NCBI GenBank assembly: GCA_040143965.1
Contig: JASJQH010000200.1
Span: 1 to 21,614, forward strand
Length of the DNA stretch: 21,614 bases
Reading direction: 5' to 3'
Source of the DNA: Basidiobolus ranarum
Lineage: Eukaryota > Basidiobolomycota > Basidiobolomycetes > Basidiobolales
Part shown: positions 10,138 through 21,338 of the stretch, in pieces
Numbering within the stretch: position 1 is the first letter of the stretch
Layout: every line of letters starts with the position of its first letter
Program-made: the position numbers and the translations under genes
Notes under the pieces: generated by a model
Database searches by the model: none
What the model saw: the letters and a program-made list of their open reading frames with translations, nothing else
What the model was told of the DNA's origin: nothing

Positions 10138-10320
10138 TTCGTTCCTTATCCGGCACAAAGAGTTTACTTCATTATCTCTCAATTTCATTTCTTTACCCAA
10201 CTTGGCTGTAACATGTATTGTTGGTTATTTGATTTATAGTCTTTTTTCTAATAAAACCTACTCAACCTTCTTATTTACTTGAAACGCTACCCTTCTTGTT
10301 CTTCCCAGTAGACTATCAAA

Positions 10321-13300
10321 ATGACTCAAGAAACTATCTCCTTAAATGTACACGGTATGACTTGCCAATCCTGTGTTAAAGCGATCAACACAGCCTTGGA
10401 GCCGTTGGGGGGTGTTGTTCAGGTGAAAGTAAGTCTTGAGAATAACACAGTAGAAATAGGGTTTGAACCTCAACTCATCGAAGTCAAAGTGCTCGTAGAA
10501 GCAATAGAAAACTGTGGTTTTCTCGTCTCTCTCCCCTCACAACTCTCCTTAATAAGTAAAAGCACCACCATCGAGCTAGATATCAAAGGAATGACCTGTC
10601 AGTCTTGCGTTAAAGCTATCGAAAGTGTACTTTTACCAAATCCTGGAGTCATAGATCTCAGGGTCAGTCTTGAACAGAACAACGCTACTGTCACGTTCGA
10701 AGAAGATGTCATCGCCTTAAAAGAAATAGTGAGCACCATCGAAGACTGTGGGTTTGAAGTTAAATCTCCTTTAGAATTGGTAGGACCCACTCCTATGGAA
10801 ACATGTGTAATCCCTGTTGAAGGAATGACTTGTCAATCTTGTGTTCGTGCTATTGAGCAGGCATTAAAGCCACTCGATGGTGTCGATTCAGTGAGCGTTG
10901 ATCTTGACGCCAAGCAAGCCACCGTAGTATACGATCAAGCAGTCATCAATAAGCAATTCATTATTGGCACTATTGAGGATTGCGGATTTGAAGTCCCCAC
11001 CGGACCGATCAAAAAAGTCAAGGACAGTCAGATAGATCGTGCTATGGCACTATTGGAAGAGTTCCCTTCAATCGCCTATGACAAGAATATCGACCCAGCC
11101 GACATGATTCCATTGATAAGCATTAGATCCCATCAATTCGATCAAGAATCAGTTGTTGCTGGATCCGTGTCTGTTCATGGAATGTCTTGTGCTTCATGCG
11201 TCGCTAATATCGAACGAACATCAATGGGCCACCATGGAATCGTATCAATTACCGTGTCTCTGCTTTCCGAGCGAGCTGATGTACAGTATGACTCTAACGT
11301 CATTAGCCTCGACGAGATCGCAAATATCATTTCCGCCATAGGGTTTGAAGCCGCTCCAATTGAAATGAATCGTCAAGGAGATGTAACGCTGAAGATCTTT
11401 GGTATGACCTGTGCTTCATGTGTGAATAGCATTGAAAAGGAGATCAGCAAAATGCCAGGAGTTTCCAGTATTTCCGTCAATCTTGCGCTTGAAAGCGCGC
11501 ATATTTTGTTTGATTCGGAGATCACTGGAATTAGAAATATTGTGAATAGAATCCATGAGATAGGCTTCGATGCGTTACTTTCGGATTTCAATTCCAATGC
11601 ACAATTAGAATCCTTAGAGAAAACCAGGGAAATTCAAGAATGGAAGCGAGCTTTTTACCGCGCCCTGTTCTTTACATTACCGGTACTGGCCATTCACAAA
11701 TTCTTCCCCTACTTTTCCTGGGGTCGTTCATTCATCCATTACAATCTGCTGCCTGGGTTACCTTTGGGAGATCTTATCCAAATGATACTCACTATCCCAG
11801 TTCAATTCGGGGTTGGGAACCGATTTTATATCTCAGCGTATAAGGCGATTGCTCATGGTAACCCCACCATGGATGTTTTGGTGATACTTGGTACTAGCTC
11901 TGCCTTCTTCTTCTCCTTGCTCTCTCTCATCATCTCCATTCTACATCCAAAACACCCTCAACCCTCGACATTCTTCGAAGCATCAGCTATGCTCATAACA
12001 TTTGTCACTTTGGGCAGATATTTGGAAAACAAAGCGAAGAGCAAAACCTCCACCGCACTCTCGAAGCTTATTTCGTTAACCCCTTCGACTGCTGTATTAT
12101 TGGAGCATGATGATGATGGCCATGTTATCCAGGAAAAGAAAATCTCCACTGATCTTGTCCAAAAAGGGGATATCTTAAAGATTTTCCCTGGTGAAAAGGT
12201 TCCAGCCGATGGTACAGTAAAAAGTGGCTCTAGTTCAGTAGATGAGTCTATGGTAACTGGCGAACCAATACCCATTTCAAAAAAGCCTGGTGATAGTGTC
12301 ATCGGAGGTACTGTTAACGGAATGGGTTCATTTACGATGGAGGCAACACGAGTCGGAAGTGAGACTGCTCTTTCTCAGATCGTCAAGCTAGTGGAAGAAG
12401 CTCAAACGAAAAAGGCACCAATCCAAGCGATGGCCGACACGATAGCTGGCTACTTTGTCCCAACTGTTATTGCCCTCGGACTTGGAACGTTCTTCGTTTG
12501 GTTGACCATTTGTTATACAACTGAACACCTTCCTCAGATGTTCTACGAAGATAGTAGTTTCGTCTTTGTGTGTCTGAAATTGTGCATCTCCGTCATCGTA
12601 GTTGCTTGTCCATGTGCACTAGGATTGAGTGTACCAACGGCAGTGATGGTTGGTACTGGGGTTGGTGCCCAACACGGGATTCTTATCAAAGGAGGAGAGC
12701 CCCTGGAAACCGCTCATAAGATAACCAAGTTGGTATTTGACAAGACTGGGACATTAACAATGGGAAAACTTGGAGTTACTCATTTCGAAATCTCCCCTTT
12801 CGCCGCCCATCTTTCCTCTGATAAGTTTTGGAGGTTAATCACAGCGGTGGAAAGTAATAGTGAACACCCATTGGGTCGTGCAATTGTCCTTTATACGGAA
12901 CAACAGATGAATCTTGATCTATCTGATATTGATATCGCTGATTTTGAAGCGGCCCCTGGATTGGGTGTTGTCTGTCGAGCTACAATAGCAGAATCTACCA
13001 CCGAAGTGGTCATTGGAAATGAGAAATTGTTATTACAGAAACAATGCGATATTCCTGGAGACCTTTCGGAGGTCATCAAATCCCATAGACGCAAAGGCAA
13101 CGTTGTTATCTTGATCTCTTTGGACTCTAACTTCGCAGGATTCATATGTCTCTCGGATGTGATAAGGCCTGAAGCAAGGCGTGCTATCAAAGCTTTAGAT
13201 AAGATGGGAATCAGTTGTGCAATGGTTACCGGTGATCAAGAACTGACTGCACAAGCCATAGCTGCTGAATGTGGTATTACTGAAATTCACGCTGGTGTTT

Positions 13301-13890
13301 CTCCCTTAGGCAAAACTCATATCATCCAATCCATGCAATCTGAAGGTGAGGTTGTAGCCATGGTTGGTGACGGTATTAATGATTCACCCGCTCTGGCTGC
13401 CTCTGACGTTGGTATTGCCGTATGTTCAGGAACCGATATCGCTATGGAAGCTGCGAGTATTGTTCTTATGAGAGCAGATCTATGCGATGTTGTAGCAGCA
13501 ATTGACCTTTCTAGAGTAATATTTCAACGGATTCGAATGAATTTTATATGGGCGTCTGCGTATAATTTAGTAGCGATTCCAATTGCCATGGGATTCTTTC
13601 TACCTTGGGGAGTTATGATGCATCCTATGATTGCAGGTGCCGCCATGGCATTTTCCAGTGTTAGTGTCGTATGCTCTAGTCTCTTACTTAAATTTTACAA
13701 AAAACCCAACTGTGAAGGAGAAAATATCGGTCCGAATATGGAGATGGAGATGCAAACTACTTCACTTCATGATAACGAAATACTATTTGAATCGGAAAAT
13801 CTTATGGGTAATATTCGAGGTAACTTGGCACCTGGCTTCTCCCAAACTTATATGAAACTTTCCGACACTGAATCCGAGATAATATTGTAG
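10321..13890 (+). CDS. CCC2: Cu(+)-transporting P1B-type ATPase, Ccc2/ATP7 family
   Basis: It pumps cytosolic Cu(+), delivered by an Atx1-type chaperone, into the late Golgi to load cuproenzymes such as the Fet3 multicopper oxidase. The 1189-residue frame has no intron. Five N-terminal HMA domains carry GM[TS]CxxC motifs starting at residues 12, 90, 168, 287 and 361. The first three read CQSC and the last two CASC. Core motifs are TGE (646-648, actuator), CPC (763-765, membrane copper site), DKTGT with phosphorylated D807, SEHPLG with H849 (nucleotide site), GDGIND (1016-1021), YN (1081-1082) and MxxSS (1109-1113), the P1B-1 copper signature. Eight membrane helices are expected, as in the family. 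The first HMA begins within ten residues of the ATG, which supports this start. Yeast Ccc2 has two HMA domains and human ATP7A/B six, so five is notable. Convergent with the SWI1-like gene. Confidence 0.96.
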   Translation: MTQETISLNVHGMTCQSCVKAINTALEPLGGVVQVKVSLENNTVEIGFEPQLIEVKVLVEAIENCGFLVSLPSQLSLISKSTTIELDIKGMTCQSCVKAIESVLLPNPGVIDLRVSLEQNNATVTFEEDVIALKEIVSTIEDCGFEVKSPLELVGPTPMETCVIPVEGMTCQSCVRAIEQALKPLDGVDSVSVDLDAKQATVVYDQAVINKQFIIGTIEDCGFEVPTGPIKKVKDSQIDRAMALLEEFPSIAYDKNIDPADMIPLISIRSHQFDQESVVAGSVSVHGMSCASCVANIERTSMGHHGIVSITVSLLSERADVQYDSNVISLDEIANIISAIGFEAAPIEMNRQGDVTLKIFGMTCASCVNSIEKEISKMPGVSSISVNLALESAHILFDSEITGIRNIVNRIHEIGFDALLSDFNSNAQLESLEKTREIQEWKRAFYRALFFTLPVLAIHKFFPYFSWGRSFIHYNLLPGLPLGDLIQMILTIPVQFGVGNRFYISAYKAIAHGNPTMDVLVILGTSSAFFFSLLSLIISILHPKHPQPSTFFEASAMLITFVTLGRYLENKAKSKTSTALSKLISLTPSTAVLLEHDDDGHVIQEKKISTDLVQKGDILKIFPGEKVPADGTVKSGSSSVDESMVTGEPIPISKKPGDSVIGGTVNGMGSFTMEATRVGSETALSQIVKLVEEAQTKKAPIQAMADTIAGYFVPTVIALGLGTFFVWLTICYTTEHLPQMFYEDSSFVFVCLKLCISVIVVACPCALGLSVPTAVMVGTGVGAQHGILIKGGEPLETAHKITKLVFDKTGTLTMGKLGVTHFEISPFAAHLSSDKFWRLITAVESNSEHPLGRAIVLYTEQQMNLDLSDIDIADFEAAPGLGVVCRATIAESTTEVVIGNEKLLLQKQCDIPGDLSEVIKSHRRKGNVVILISLDSNFAGFICLSDVIRPEARRAIKALDKMGISCAMVTGDQELTAQAIAAECGITEIHAGVSPLGKTHIIQSMQSEGEVVAMVGDGINDSPALAASDVGIAVCSGTDIAMEAASIVLMRADLCDVVAAIDLSRVIFQRIRMNFIWASAYNLVAIPIAMGFFLPWGVMMHPMIAGAAMAFSSVSVVCSSLLLKFYKKPNCEGENIGPNMEMEMQTTSLHDNEILFESENLMGNIRGNLAPGFSQTYMKLSDTESEIIL

Positions 13891-14329
13891 AGAATATACA
13901 AAGACATAGGTCAAGTTAAATAATTCTATTTGTTTGGTTACTATAGACAAGGAATTTATTGCTCTGTTGATTTTCAATTCCTCACATCTACCAGATTGTG
14001 GCTTCTTTTGTAATGGAATGGGAGAGGAGAGAAGAGAAGAGAAAAGGAATTATATTGAAGAAATTGAGAACATTCAAGTTATTAGTTGTACACTTAATTT
14101 CTCATTGGAATTACATAATAAAATTTTGTGGACCTTTTTTAAAACCCCAATGAAGATGTATAACAAATATGCAACTCTGCAAAGCTCTGTTCAACACTCT
14201 TAATTCTACACCTTTAATCTCTCAAAAGTTTAATAAATAAGCGTAAGGCTGGGGGATTATGAATATTATGTATGTGGAAGAGAAACTAAAGAATAAATAC
14301 AAACAAGAAAGAAAGGCGCAAGAAAATCG
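13891..14329. other. Convergent 3' region between CCC2 and SWI1-like gene
   Basis: This 439-base AT-rich spacer holds the 3' UTRs of two converging genes. An AATAAA at 14117-14122 could serve the copper ATPase, and TTTATT at 13955-13960 (AATAAA on the minus strand) could serve the ARID gene, which would make the two transcripts overlap. A purine-rich GGAGAGGAGAGAAGAGAAGA run lies at about 14022-14041. No gene is seen. Confidence 0.45.
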
Positions 14330-17300
14330 TCAATGGCTTACTTGACTCTCTACGGTTAAGCCTAGTAACTCGTTCATGATGGAGTGTTGAAGAGATTTCT
14401 TGAGAGAATGATCAAGGTATTGGTCGAGTATCCGGGAGAAGTTGTCTCTACTCGAGCTGGCAAATACTTTCACGATTTCAAATAACATGGCTATGATCGG
14501 TTTCATCATTTCCTGATTGATGGCTTCGGGGTTAGAGAAGGTGATCAATGCTCTAATAAGAGAGCTGAGCAAGCCCGGAGATTCACCCAATCTCTTCTGA
14601 AACTCTCTACTTTGTACGACGATGAGCTCATAAATTAACAGACACCAATACTCATACTTTGCCAATTTACTCTCCTCTGTCAAGTAACTCACTACACTCT
14701 TGGTAGTGACGAATTCCTGGAATCTTGCGGCAATCAGGGAGACCTGAGATTCCAAGAATTGTTCCCGATTGTTGAAATGCACAGCTATCTTGGCGAGGAT
14801 CTCCAGCGCCATGTCCTCGTAGAGCTCCGTATCCGAATTTAAAAAGTCCATTAACCCTTCGATGATGGCAAGAGCGATCTGTTGATCATGAAAAGTAACC
14901 ATATTCCCGATATTCCCCAAGATGCACAGGAAATTCTTCCGCAGCTCCAAGATTCTGTCCGAGCCATCCTTGAACCTTCCTCTGAATATCTGCGCCGTGA
15001 TCTCCAACAAGTAACTATCGCGAGCCAGGAACGGCTGGTTGGTACCCACAAATGAATAGTGTTTCAACAACATAGAGCTGACAACCGACTGTTCATTGGT
15101 TAAATTCTTCTCTCGTCCCTTTAACGAGCACATATCTACGCGAGATGATTCAAATAAAGAAGAATATGTGGTTGAGTGATCATTTTCTTCTGCTTTAAGA
15201 TCGTCAAACTCCAGCGAATCTTCAATCAGACTTAGGATTGCTTCACAAAGCTCCGGTGATTGTTCCAGCGAAAAGTTGAAATGTTTCTCCAACGACAGCA
15301 TTGACAATATATTTAAGGCGTTCGTGGTCTCCATAGGTAAGCCTGATTTGATCGACATAGTTAAAGCATGAATGTCGATGACACCTAGAATATGTAAATA
15401 TGATCAGCAACGGTCAAATGAGAGGGTCACATGAGCACCCAACACTAAATAAATAACAAACCTAGCTCCCCTGCTTTGGGCCAAATTTTGTTAGGGATTG
15501 GGGATTCGACTTGCTCCAAATCATATCCACCATATGTATTTACAAATCTAGTATATGGATGATAAGAATTCTTGACCTTTTGTTTGTCTCGAGACCCGGT
15601 TATAGAGACTGCTGTTCTTAGTTTCGTAGATGCTAAAGGTGGGGTTGCTTTGGGTTGGCCTGGACTAGACGACCGAACAGATCCAAAGACGTTAGCGCTA
15701 CGTGACGGGGACCCTTGATTACTCTACAATGGAACAAAGTCAGCCCCGTTCATATTCTCTTTGACATAGTGAATGGTACATACCTGAACGCTCGGTGATC
15801 TCGGGATTAATGGCTTATTGTATGGTGAATGTCCTACGAAAAGAAACATACAGGTTTAAAATGGGAGAGTGAGGGGATTGTGTAATTGTAGCCGGAACAA
15901 ACCTCTAGAAAACATCTCTGGCTGTGGAGAATTGCTTAATCTTTTGATTCCACTGATTTTGTTATCGGTAGGCCGGAAGGATTCCACCGATGAATTTGAA
16001 TGATTCTCCTGACCAAGATGTTGTTCAAACGGTAATAATAAAGTGTGGTAGCATGATTTTAATGACCAAGGTGCTTTCAAAGCTGGGTCATTAAAGCCCA
16101 ATCGTTCGGCAATCTGTACCCAGTAGCCCATCTTATCCACCTAAAACATGTCGAGAATATGAATGGCTTTTCAAGTTAAATCATTAAGTAGAGTTGTAAT
16201 TACTTGTTCTACTCCTCCAAGCTTGGTGACAGTTGAGTACAATGTCCAAAGATTGACCACTTGATTACCCAACATCGGTGGTTTAGTGATCGGGGTATTT
16301 CTTTGTTTCATAAAGTCGGTTAAACTACGCAAGAATTGCTGTGGATTAAGATTGATTTTCGTATCAGCTCTGGTGGAGTTGTTAGGGAGTGGATTTTTGG
16401 GGGCTTCGTCAATTCGAGGATATCCATCGGATTGATTTATTGGCTCATTAAATGATGCGGAAGTGACAGTAGGTTGATTAAACGATACTCTATTGGTAAT
16501 GGTTGGATTGTTAAAATTATGGGCTTGTAGATTGGTTAATGTGTTGGATGTTTCATTGGTATACAGATGTTGATGTTGGTTGGTTTCTTCGTTTTGTGTT
16601 GGATTGGCAGTAGACTGAGGATACTGTTGCGATGAGTTCGAAGAGACGTAGGAAAGTGAATTAGTATTGGATTGCACTTGTGGTTGAAACCCTGGTGGTG
16701 CATATTGGTGGCTAGGTAGTTGGCTTTGTTGCGGTGACATCGAATACACCTGATCTTCATTGCTCATTGCTCGATGCGGTTGTTGTTGTTGCTGCTGCTG
16801 TTGTGGTGGTATCTGGGCTCTTTGGATCGATTGTGTGGACGAAAGAGTTGGCACTTGACCAATGTTGTTGGATGACATCTGGCTACTACCTAGGCTGGAG
16901 GATAATCCCGATGTGAACTGCGAGGTGGATGACACAACAGGGTAGTTCATACCATGCTGCGATATGGAGCTTTTTCTAGGCGGTATCAAGGACGGCTTCT
17001 CATTTGAATATGGAAATGAATAATACGGTTGGTTGGAGGAAGAAGAACTCAAGCCATTTTGATTGAGGTCGTGATTGTGATTGTTGTGATCATTACTCTC
17101 AGTCTCCTTAGACAATATATTACGACTATTGTCAGATGCTTTTTCTCCAAATGAACTGTGAGGTTCCAGATACTCTTGTTGCACTTGGGGTATACCATTG
17201 TAAGACAATCTCTGTTGGTTCGTATTTTGAGTTTCGTAAGCCATGGAGGAAGCCTCATAGTTGGAACTGACAAAGGACGCATTAGACTCTTCATTATGTC

Positions 17301-17709
17301 GGGTTTCATTCGTGTTGGAGTATTGATTTCTTGTTTCCAGTATAGGCAACGACTGGTTATGGTTGAAGGTGGGATAATTTTGATTATAAACCTGAGTTGG
17401 ATAATTGTTTCTTTGTTCCAAAGTATTTGGATAACTGTTTTCCTCTCCATAGTTTGATGGAGCTTGGTTATTCAAAGAAGAATAGTCCTGGTATATATTA
17501 CCATTATCACACTGCTGTTGTGAAGGTAAATTCACTGGATCTAAGTTTCCCATTCCAGGCAAGTAATTACTTGGAAAGGAAGGGTTAAGTGCGTTTTCTT
17601 GACCCCCTGAGGAGCCATCTAAATTATATGGATATATTACACGATTCTGAGCTGATGGTTTTGGATGCAGCTGTCGTTGCTGAAAACCGTTATGGAAGTT
17701 TGAGTCCAT
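14330..17709 (-). CDS. SWI1: ARID-domain SWI/SNF subunit, Swi1/ARID1-like
   Basis: It is a probable DNA-binding subunit of the SWI/SNF chromatin-remodelling complex. Minus-strand exons are 17709-16204, 16140-15903, 15833-15784, 15723-15462 and 15384-14330, giving about 1036 residues. The four GT-AG introns are 60-77 nt. The ATG at 17709 (MDSNFHNG) is the first in frame. Residues 1 to about 455 are a low-complexity Q/N/S/P/Y-rich region with an eight-glutamine run. The ARID fold spans about 459-545 (LWTLYSTVTKLGGVEQ, then VDKMGYWVQIAERLGFNDP, SLKSCYHTLLLPFEQ), with an intron inside it. A Ser/Pro-rich linker follows, then a helical C-terminal region starting NTYGGYDLEQVESP, with GVIDIHALTMSIKSGLPMET and TNALNILSMLSLE, like the conserved Swi1/ARID1 C-terminus. 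ARID plus this region argues against other ARID proteins. A GTAAGC near the stop could be a further donor, so the last residues are uncertain. Confidence 0.85.
16779..16802 (-). repeat. Eight-glutamine codon run in the SWI1-like gene
   Basis: On the coding strand a mixed CAA/CAG run encodes eight consecutive glutamines (after IPP, before PHRAM). The codon mix means it is not a pure microsatellite, but the inner CAG repeats could still vary in length between strains. Confidence 0.8.
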
Positions 17710-19054
17710 TCGCAAAAAAAAGTACAAAAATAGAAAGTGGTAGCGAATAAACGTATGTAAAAGCTAAACCAACAGAAAACTTGGGTTGTTCGAATAACTT
17801 TACTAAAGAAAAGGTTTACTTAACTTCCTAGCTCACAAAGTAGAGTCAATTACTGAAGTTGTGTTACAAAGAAGGCTAAGGTTTACAAGAAATTTTTATC
17901 TATTCCAAAGAATTTCACCATTTTGCGCATGATATGAATTTTATGGTGGAATGGAAAATGATTATTATTAAACAAACATATAAACAAGTACTAATCATAA
18001 TTGACTAACAAAGATTCAAACCCAGCAACGCTTAGACTAAAAACACAATCATGAAGAGTAAAACAATGTATAATGAAAAGTAAACAAAAGCAAGGCTCTT
18101 GGCGCACTCTGGTCATAGCTTGGTTTGTTTACTTTATCAAGAAGAGACTCATAATGGCTTCTAGGGTAGTGTCAAAAAAGAAGGGTAGCGTTAAGATGAC
18201 TACTGGATTACTAGCTCTGACGGTATAGATCAGGTGATGTGTTCCAAGAGGATTACGGAGAGATGATTGGGTTTATACCTTACCAAATACCGCTCATCTG
18301 GTATGAATTGATCGAACACGAAAGGTTCTGCACTTACCATATTAAGACCGATCGAGATGGTTCTATTTTACTTCCGAATAATCCGAACCCTAAGTAAATA
18401 ACCCTAATCCTAACGCTCGAGAACGCTAGCGTATTCATTCATAAGCTGCTGTCATGGAGTAGACACAACTGGGGGAGTATCCGGAGAGATCGTTCAGAGT
18501 ATTGGCATTGTAAGCCTGATCGAGAACCAGAGAAGATAAGATCCACGAGAATTCTAGGAAATACCGAACAAAAGAACTTAGGAGAGTAATAAACAATACT
18601 AATCCAGATGGACCTAAAGGTCGAGGTCCTGATTCCATTAAAAAAAACTGATTAGAATGGAAATTCCCTTTATCGAAGTGACATCTAAAGCTATCCTCCT
18701 TTCAGACGCATGTTTGGATTCAACTCCTCGTGCCTGTATTATTGTTATTGCATACATGGAACGCCCAGTGTATTGCGACAAGTGTCAGTTGGATTTGGAT
18801 GGCCTTTGGATGCCTCATCGAATGGATGCGCATTGATAGCAAATACTGTGATTTTCTAGATAAAAAATCTCGACTAGATTCCCTAGAAGTTGGGAATTAG
18901 ATTGAATCTAAAACGATCTATTATACATATTAGGTATGCGCAATCAAATTACTTGAGTTTCCAGGTTTTGGTGAATATATTTAAAGGGAGTGGAGAGCTC
19001 ATTTTCCGATCACAGTTGCTTTTGCTTCTTCATCACTTTTTTAAATCATCTAAA
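17710..19054. promoter_or_regulatory. Divergent SWI1-like / PYK1 intergenic region
   Basis: About 1.35 kb between two divergent starts, with no recognisable gene. It contains two telomere-like AACCCTAA motifs (18386-18393 and 18400-18407) about 650 bases upstream of the pyruvate kinase, and a TATA-like TATATTTAAAG (18976-18986) about 70 bases before its ATG. A frame open upstream of the pyruvate kinase ATG (from about 18890) has no ATG of its own and no family similarity, so I treat it as untranslated. Otherwise I see nothing in it. Confidence 0.5.
18976..18986 (+). promoter_or_regulatory. TATA-like box of the first pyruvate kinase gene
   Basis: TATATTTAAAG ends 68 bases before the ATG at 19055. 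That is close, but typical for strongly expressed fungal glycolytic genes with short leaders. Confidence 0.45.
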
Positions 19055-20578
19055 ATGACCTCCCGTCTTGCTTGGATTTCCAACCTCAGTATCGATGTTC
19101 AGCCTTCTTCCAAGAGAAGAACCGCCGTCATCTGTACCATCGGTCCCAAGACCAACAGTGTCGAAAAGATGAACCAACTTCGTGCTGCTGGTATGAACAT
19201 TGTTCGTATGAACTTCTCCCATGGTTCTTATGAATACCACGGTTCCGTCATTGCCAATGCCCGTGAAAGTCAAAAGACCTTCATGCCTGAATCCCCAGTT
19301 GCTATCGCTCTCGATACCAAGGGTCCTGAGATCCGTACTGGTCTCATGGCTAACGATGTTGAGGTCCCTATCCTTGCTGGTCACGAGATGCTCTTCACCA
19401 CTGATGACAAATACGCCGAGTTGTGCGATGGTGAAAGAATGTATGTTGACTACAAGAACCTCCCCAAGGTTATTGAAGCTGGCAAGATCATCTATGTTGA
19501 TGATGGTATTCTCTCCTTCGAAGTTATCGAAGTTCTCGGAGCTGATGTCAAGGTCCGTGCCTTGAACAACGGTAAGCTTTGCTCCAAGAAGGGAGTCAAT
19601 CTTCCTAAGACCGATGTCGATCTCCCCGCCCTTTCCGAGAAGGACAAGGCTGATCTTCGTTTCGGTGTTGAACAAGGTGTTGATATGATCTTTGCTTCTT
19701 TCATCCGTTCCGCTCAAGATGTCCGTGACATCAGAGCTGTTCTCGGAGAGAAGGGTAAGCACATCAAGATCATTGTCAAGATCGAGAACTACCAAGGTGT
19801 CTACAACTTCCCTGAAATCTTGAAGGAGACTGATGGTGTTATGGTTGCCCGTGGTGATTTGGGTATTGAAATTCCTTGCGAACGTGTCTTCATCGCTCAA
19901 AAGGCTATCATCTCCCAATGCAACCAAGCTGGTAAGCCCGTTATCTGCGCTACCCAAATGCTCGAATCTATGACCTACAACCCCAGACCTACTCGTGCTG
20001 AAGTCAGTGATGTTGCTAACGCTGTTCTTGATGGTGCTGATTGCGTCATGTTGTCTGGTGAAACTGCCAAGGGTAACTATCCTGTTGAGGCTGTTACCAC
20101 CATGGCTGAAGCTTGCCAACTCGCTGAGTCTGTCATCTGCTACCCTCAACTCTTCAACGAGCTTCGTGGTCTTACCCAAAGACCTACTGATACCACCGAG
20201 ACCGTTGCCTCCTCTGCTGTTAACGCTGCTTTGGAAGCCGGAGCTGGTGCCATTGTTGTCTTGACCCAATCCGGTAACAGTGCTCGTCTTGTTTCCAAGT
20301 ACCGCCCTAGCTGCCCTATCATCACCGTTACTCGTAACGGTAGCGTTGCTCGTCAAGCTCATCTCCACTCTGGATGTTATCCTTTCCTTTACCAACAACC
20401 CGCTGTTGAAGGTTCTGACCCCAAGGAATGGCAAGAGGATGTTGATGCTCGTATCGAGTTCGCCATTGAACAAGGTGTCAAGAATAACTTGGTCCAAAGA
20501 GGACAACCTATCGTTGTTGTCCAAGGTTACAAGGAAGGTCTTGGTCACACCAACAACATGCGTGTTGTCATTGCTTAA
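19055..20578 (+). CDS. PYK1: Pyruvate kinase, first of a tandem pair
   Basis: It converts phosphoenolpyruvate and ADP to pyruvate and ATP in the last step of cytosolic glycolysis. The frame is 507 residues without introns, near the usual fungal length (about 500). Signatures in order: [20 protein letters not shown] and [15 protein letters not shown] (28-62), [12 protein letters not shown] (85-96), the active-site KIENYQG (242-248, with the catalytic lysine and the metal-binding glutamate), [12 protein letters not shown] around 264-275, and CATQMLESM and [19 protein letters not shown], ending in the C-terminal allosteric domain. The start is the first ATG in frame, matching the family's N-terminus ([15 protein letters not shown]). 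The codons are strongly biased towards C-ending choices (GTC, ATC, AAG, ACC), unlike HBS1 and SEC26, as expected of a very highly expressed gene. That bias also creates a 500-codon open frame on the other strand, which is not a gene. A near-identical copy starts 0.8 kb downstream. Confidence 0.97.
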   Translation: MTSRLAWISNLSIDVQPSSKRRTAVICTIGPKTNSVEKMNQLRAAGMNIVRMNFSHGSYEYHGSVIANARESQKTFMPESPVAIALDTKGPEIRTGLMANDVEVPILAGHEMLFTTDDKYAELCDGERMYVDYKNLPKVIEAGKIIYVDDGILSFEVIEVLGADVKVRALNNGKLCSKKGVNLPKTDVDLPALSEKDKADLRFGVEQGVDMIFASFIRSAQDVRDIRAVLGEKGKHIKIIVKIENYQGVYNFPEILKETDGVMVARGDLGIEIPCERVFIAQKAIISQCNQAGKPVICATQMLESMTYNPRPTRAEVSDVANAVLDGADCVMLSGETAKGNYPVEAVTTMAEACQLAESVICYPQLFNELRGLTQRPTDTTETVASSAVNAALEAGAGAIVVLTQSGNSARLVSKYRPSCPIITVTRNGSVARQAHLHSGCYPFLYQQPAVEGSDPKEWQEDVDARIEFAIEQGVKNNLVQRGQPIVVVQGYKEGLGHTNNMRVVIA

Positions 20579-20631
20579 GTTGGTTTTAATTTAACTTAGA
20601 TTGCCTTAACACCAATTGTATATCTTATTTT

Positions 20632-20637
20632 AATAAA
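20632..20637 (+). terminator. Poly(A) signal of the first pyruvate kinase
   Basis: AATAAA lies 54 nt after the stop codon, within an AT-rich 3' region. Confidence 0.5.
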
Positions 20638-21230
20638 TATCATAGAACATAACAAACTTGTAATTAATAATGTAAGGAATATTTCCCGAGCAACAGAGAT
20701 GGTATCCAGTGATGGTATCCTTGTGGCTATGAGTATCGGATTCAGCATCTGATTCTGCACACGTGCCACACCACAGGCTTATTTCAGCAGGAAAAAAAGG
20801 AGGAAAAGGAAAAGAAATTATTAGAATTAGTTGTACAAGGATAATCAATCAGATTGAAATTGAGCCCTTTAATCCTCTCTTGTCGCCCTCGTATCCCTAC
20901 CAGTTAATCAGAATTTCGATTCGGTAAAGCATGGCATTAACTTTAATCTGATGCTGGCTGATGTTGATGGATGCTAGAGAGCTATGATGTAAACTGTATG
21001 GGCTACGTATGTTAATGAGTGTATACCATTGGATCGGTATCCTGACTGTCTTAGCCATTGTGAATTATGTCGTGGAAATTCCATGCGAGTAGCGGATTTG
21101 GGGAGAGTGGAGCCAGACTAGATCCAACACAGAACTCGATCCAATTGCAGAATTCAACTAATCGATTAGATTGTTTTGTGATAGGCTTAACCTAAGGATA
21201 TCATGAAGAGCATTCATCGAAATCGACCCT

Positions 21231-21248
21231 AATTGTTCCAGAACAATT
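21231..21248. promoter_or_regulatory. 18-bp dyad upstream of the second pyruvate kinase
   Basis: AATTGTTC and GAACAATT are exact reverse complements separated by CA, about 150 bases before the ATG at 21400. This is a candidate site for a dimeric regulator; no known factor is assigned. Confidence 0.35.
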
Positions 21249-21332
21249 GATATATTGATATTACGAAGTTAAAATTCAATCGATTACCCAATTAGGTTGC
21301 AAGAAAATCCAGTTTTTTGATCTTTCATTCAC

Positions 21333-21338
21333 TATAAA
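21333..21338 (+). promoter_or_regulatory. TATA box of the second pyruvate kinase gene
   Basis: TATAAA lies 61 bases before the ATG at 21400, about the same spacing as the TATA-like box of the first copy, in otherwise different sequence. Confidence 0.5.

Larger units (their letters stand above)
8951..10320. other. HBS1-CCC2 intergenic region with tandem doublets
   Basis: About 1.37 kb with no recognisable gene; the short open frames here show no family feature. It holds the HBS1 3' UTR, at least six short sequences each present as exactly two adjacent copies (from 9144 to 10046), a 12-bp inverted repeat 577 bases across (9128-9139 / 9693-9704), and the copper ATPase promoter. The last 120 bases before 10321 are pyrimidine-rich, as expected of a fungal 5' leader. 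Confidence 0.55.

Noticed and set aside
13934-14203. 89-codon open frame downstream of the copper ATPase
   Set aside because: Low-complexity, AT-rich 3' sequence between converging genes with no family similarity.
17049-17457. Open frames on both strands within the 5' exon of the SWI1-like gene
   Set aside because: They are shadows of a low-complexity Q/N/S-rich coding region, in other frames, without any domain.
18890-19054. N-terminal extension of pyruvate kinase (55 codons upstream in frame)
   Set aside because: It would need a TTG start, does not resemble any pyruvate kinase N-terminus or targeting peptide, and overlaps a TATA-like box. The ATG at 19055 matches the family start.
19046-20548. 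500-codon open frame antisense to pyruvate kinase
   Set aside because: It lacks any recognisable domain and mirrors the coding gene exactly. Strong codon bias in the sense gene removes antisense stops. The pyruvate kinase motifs on the plus strand are unambiguous.
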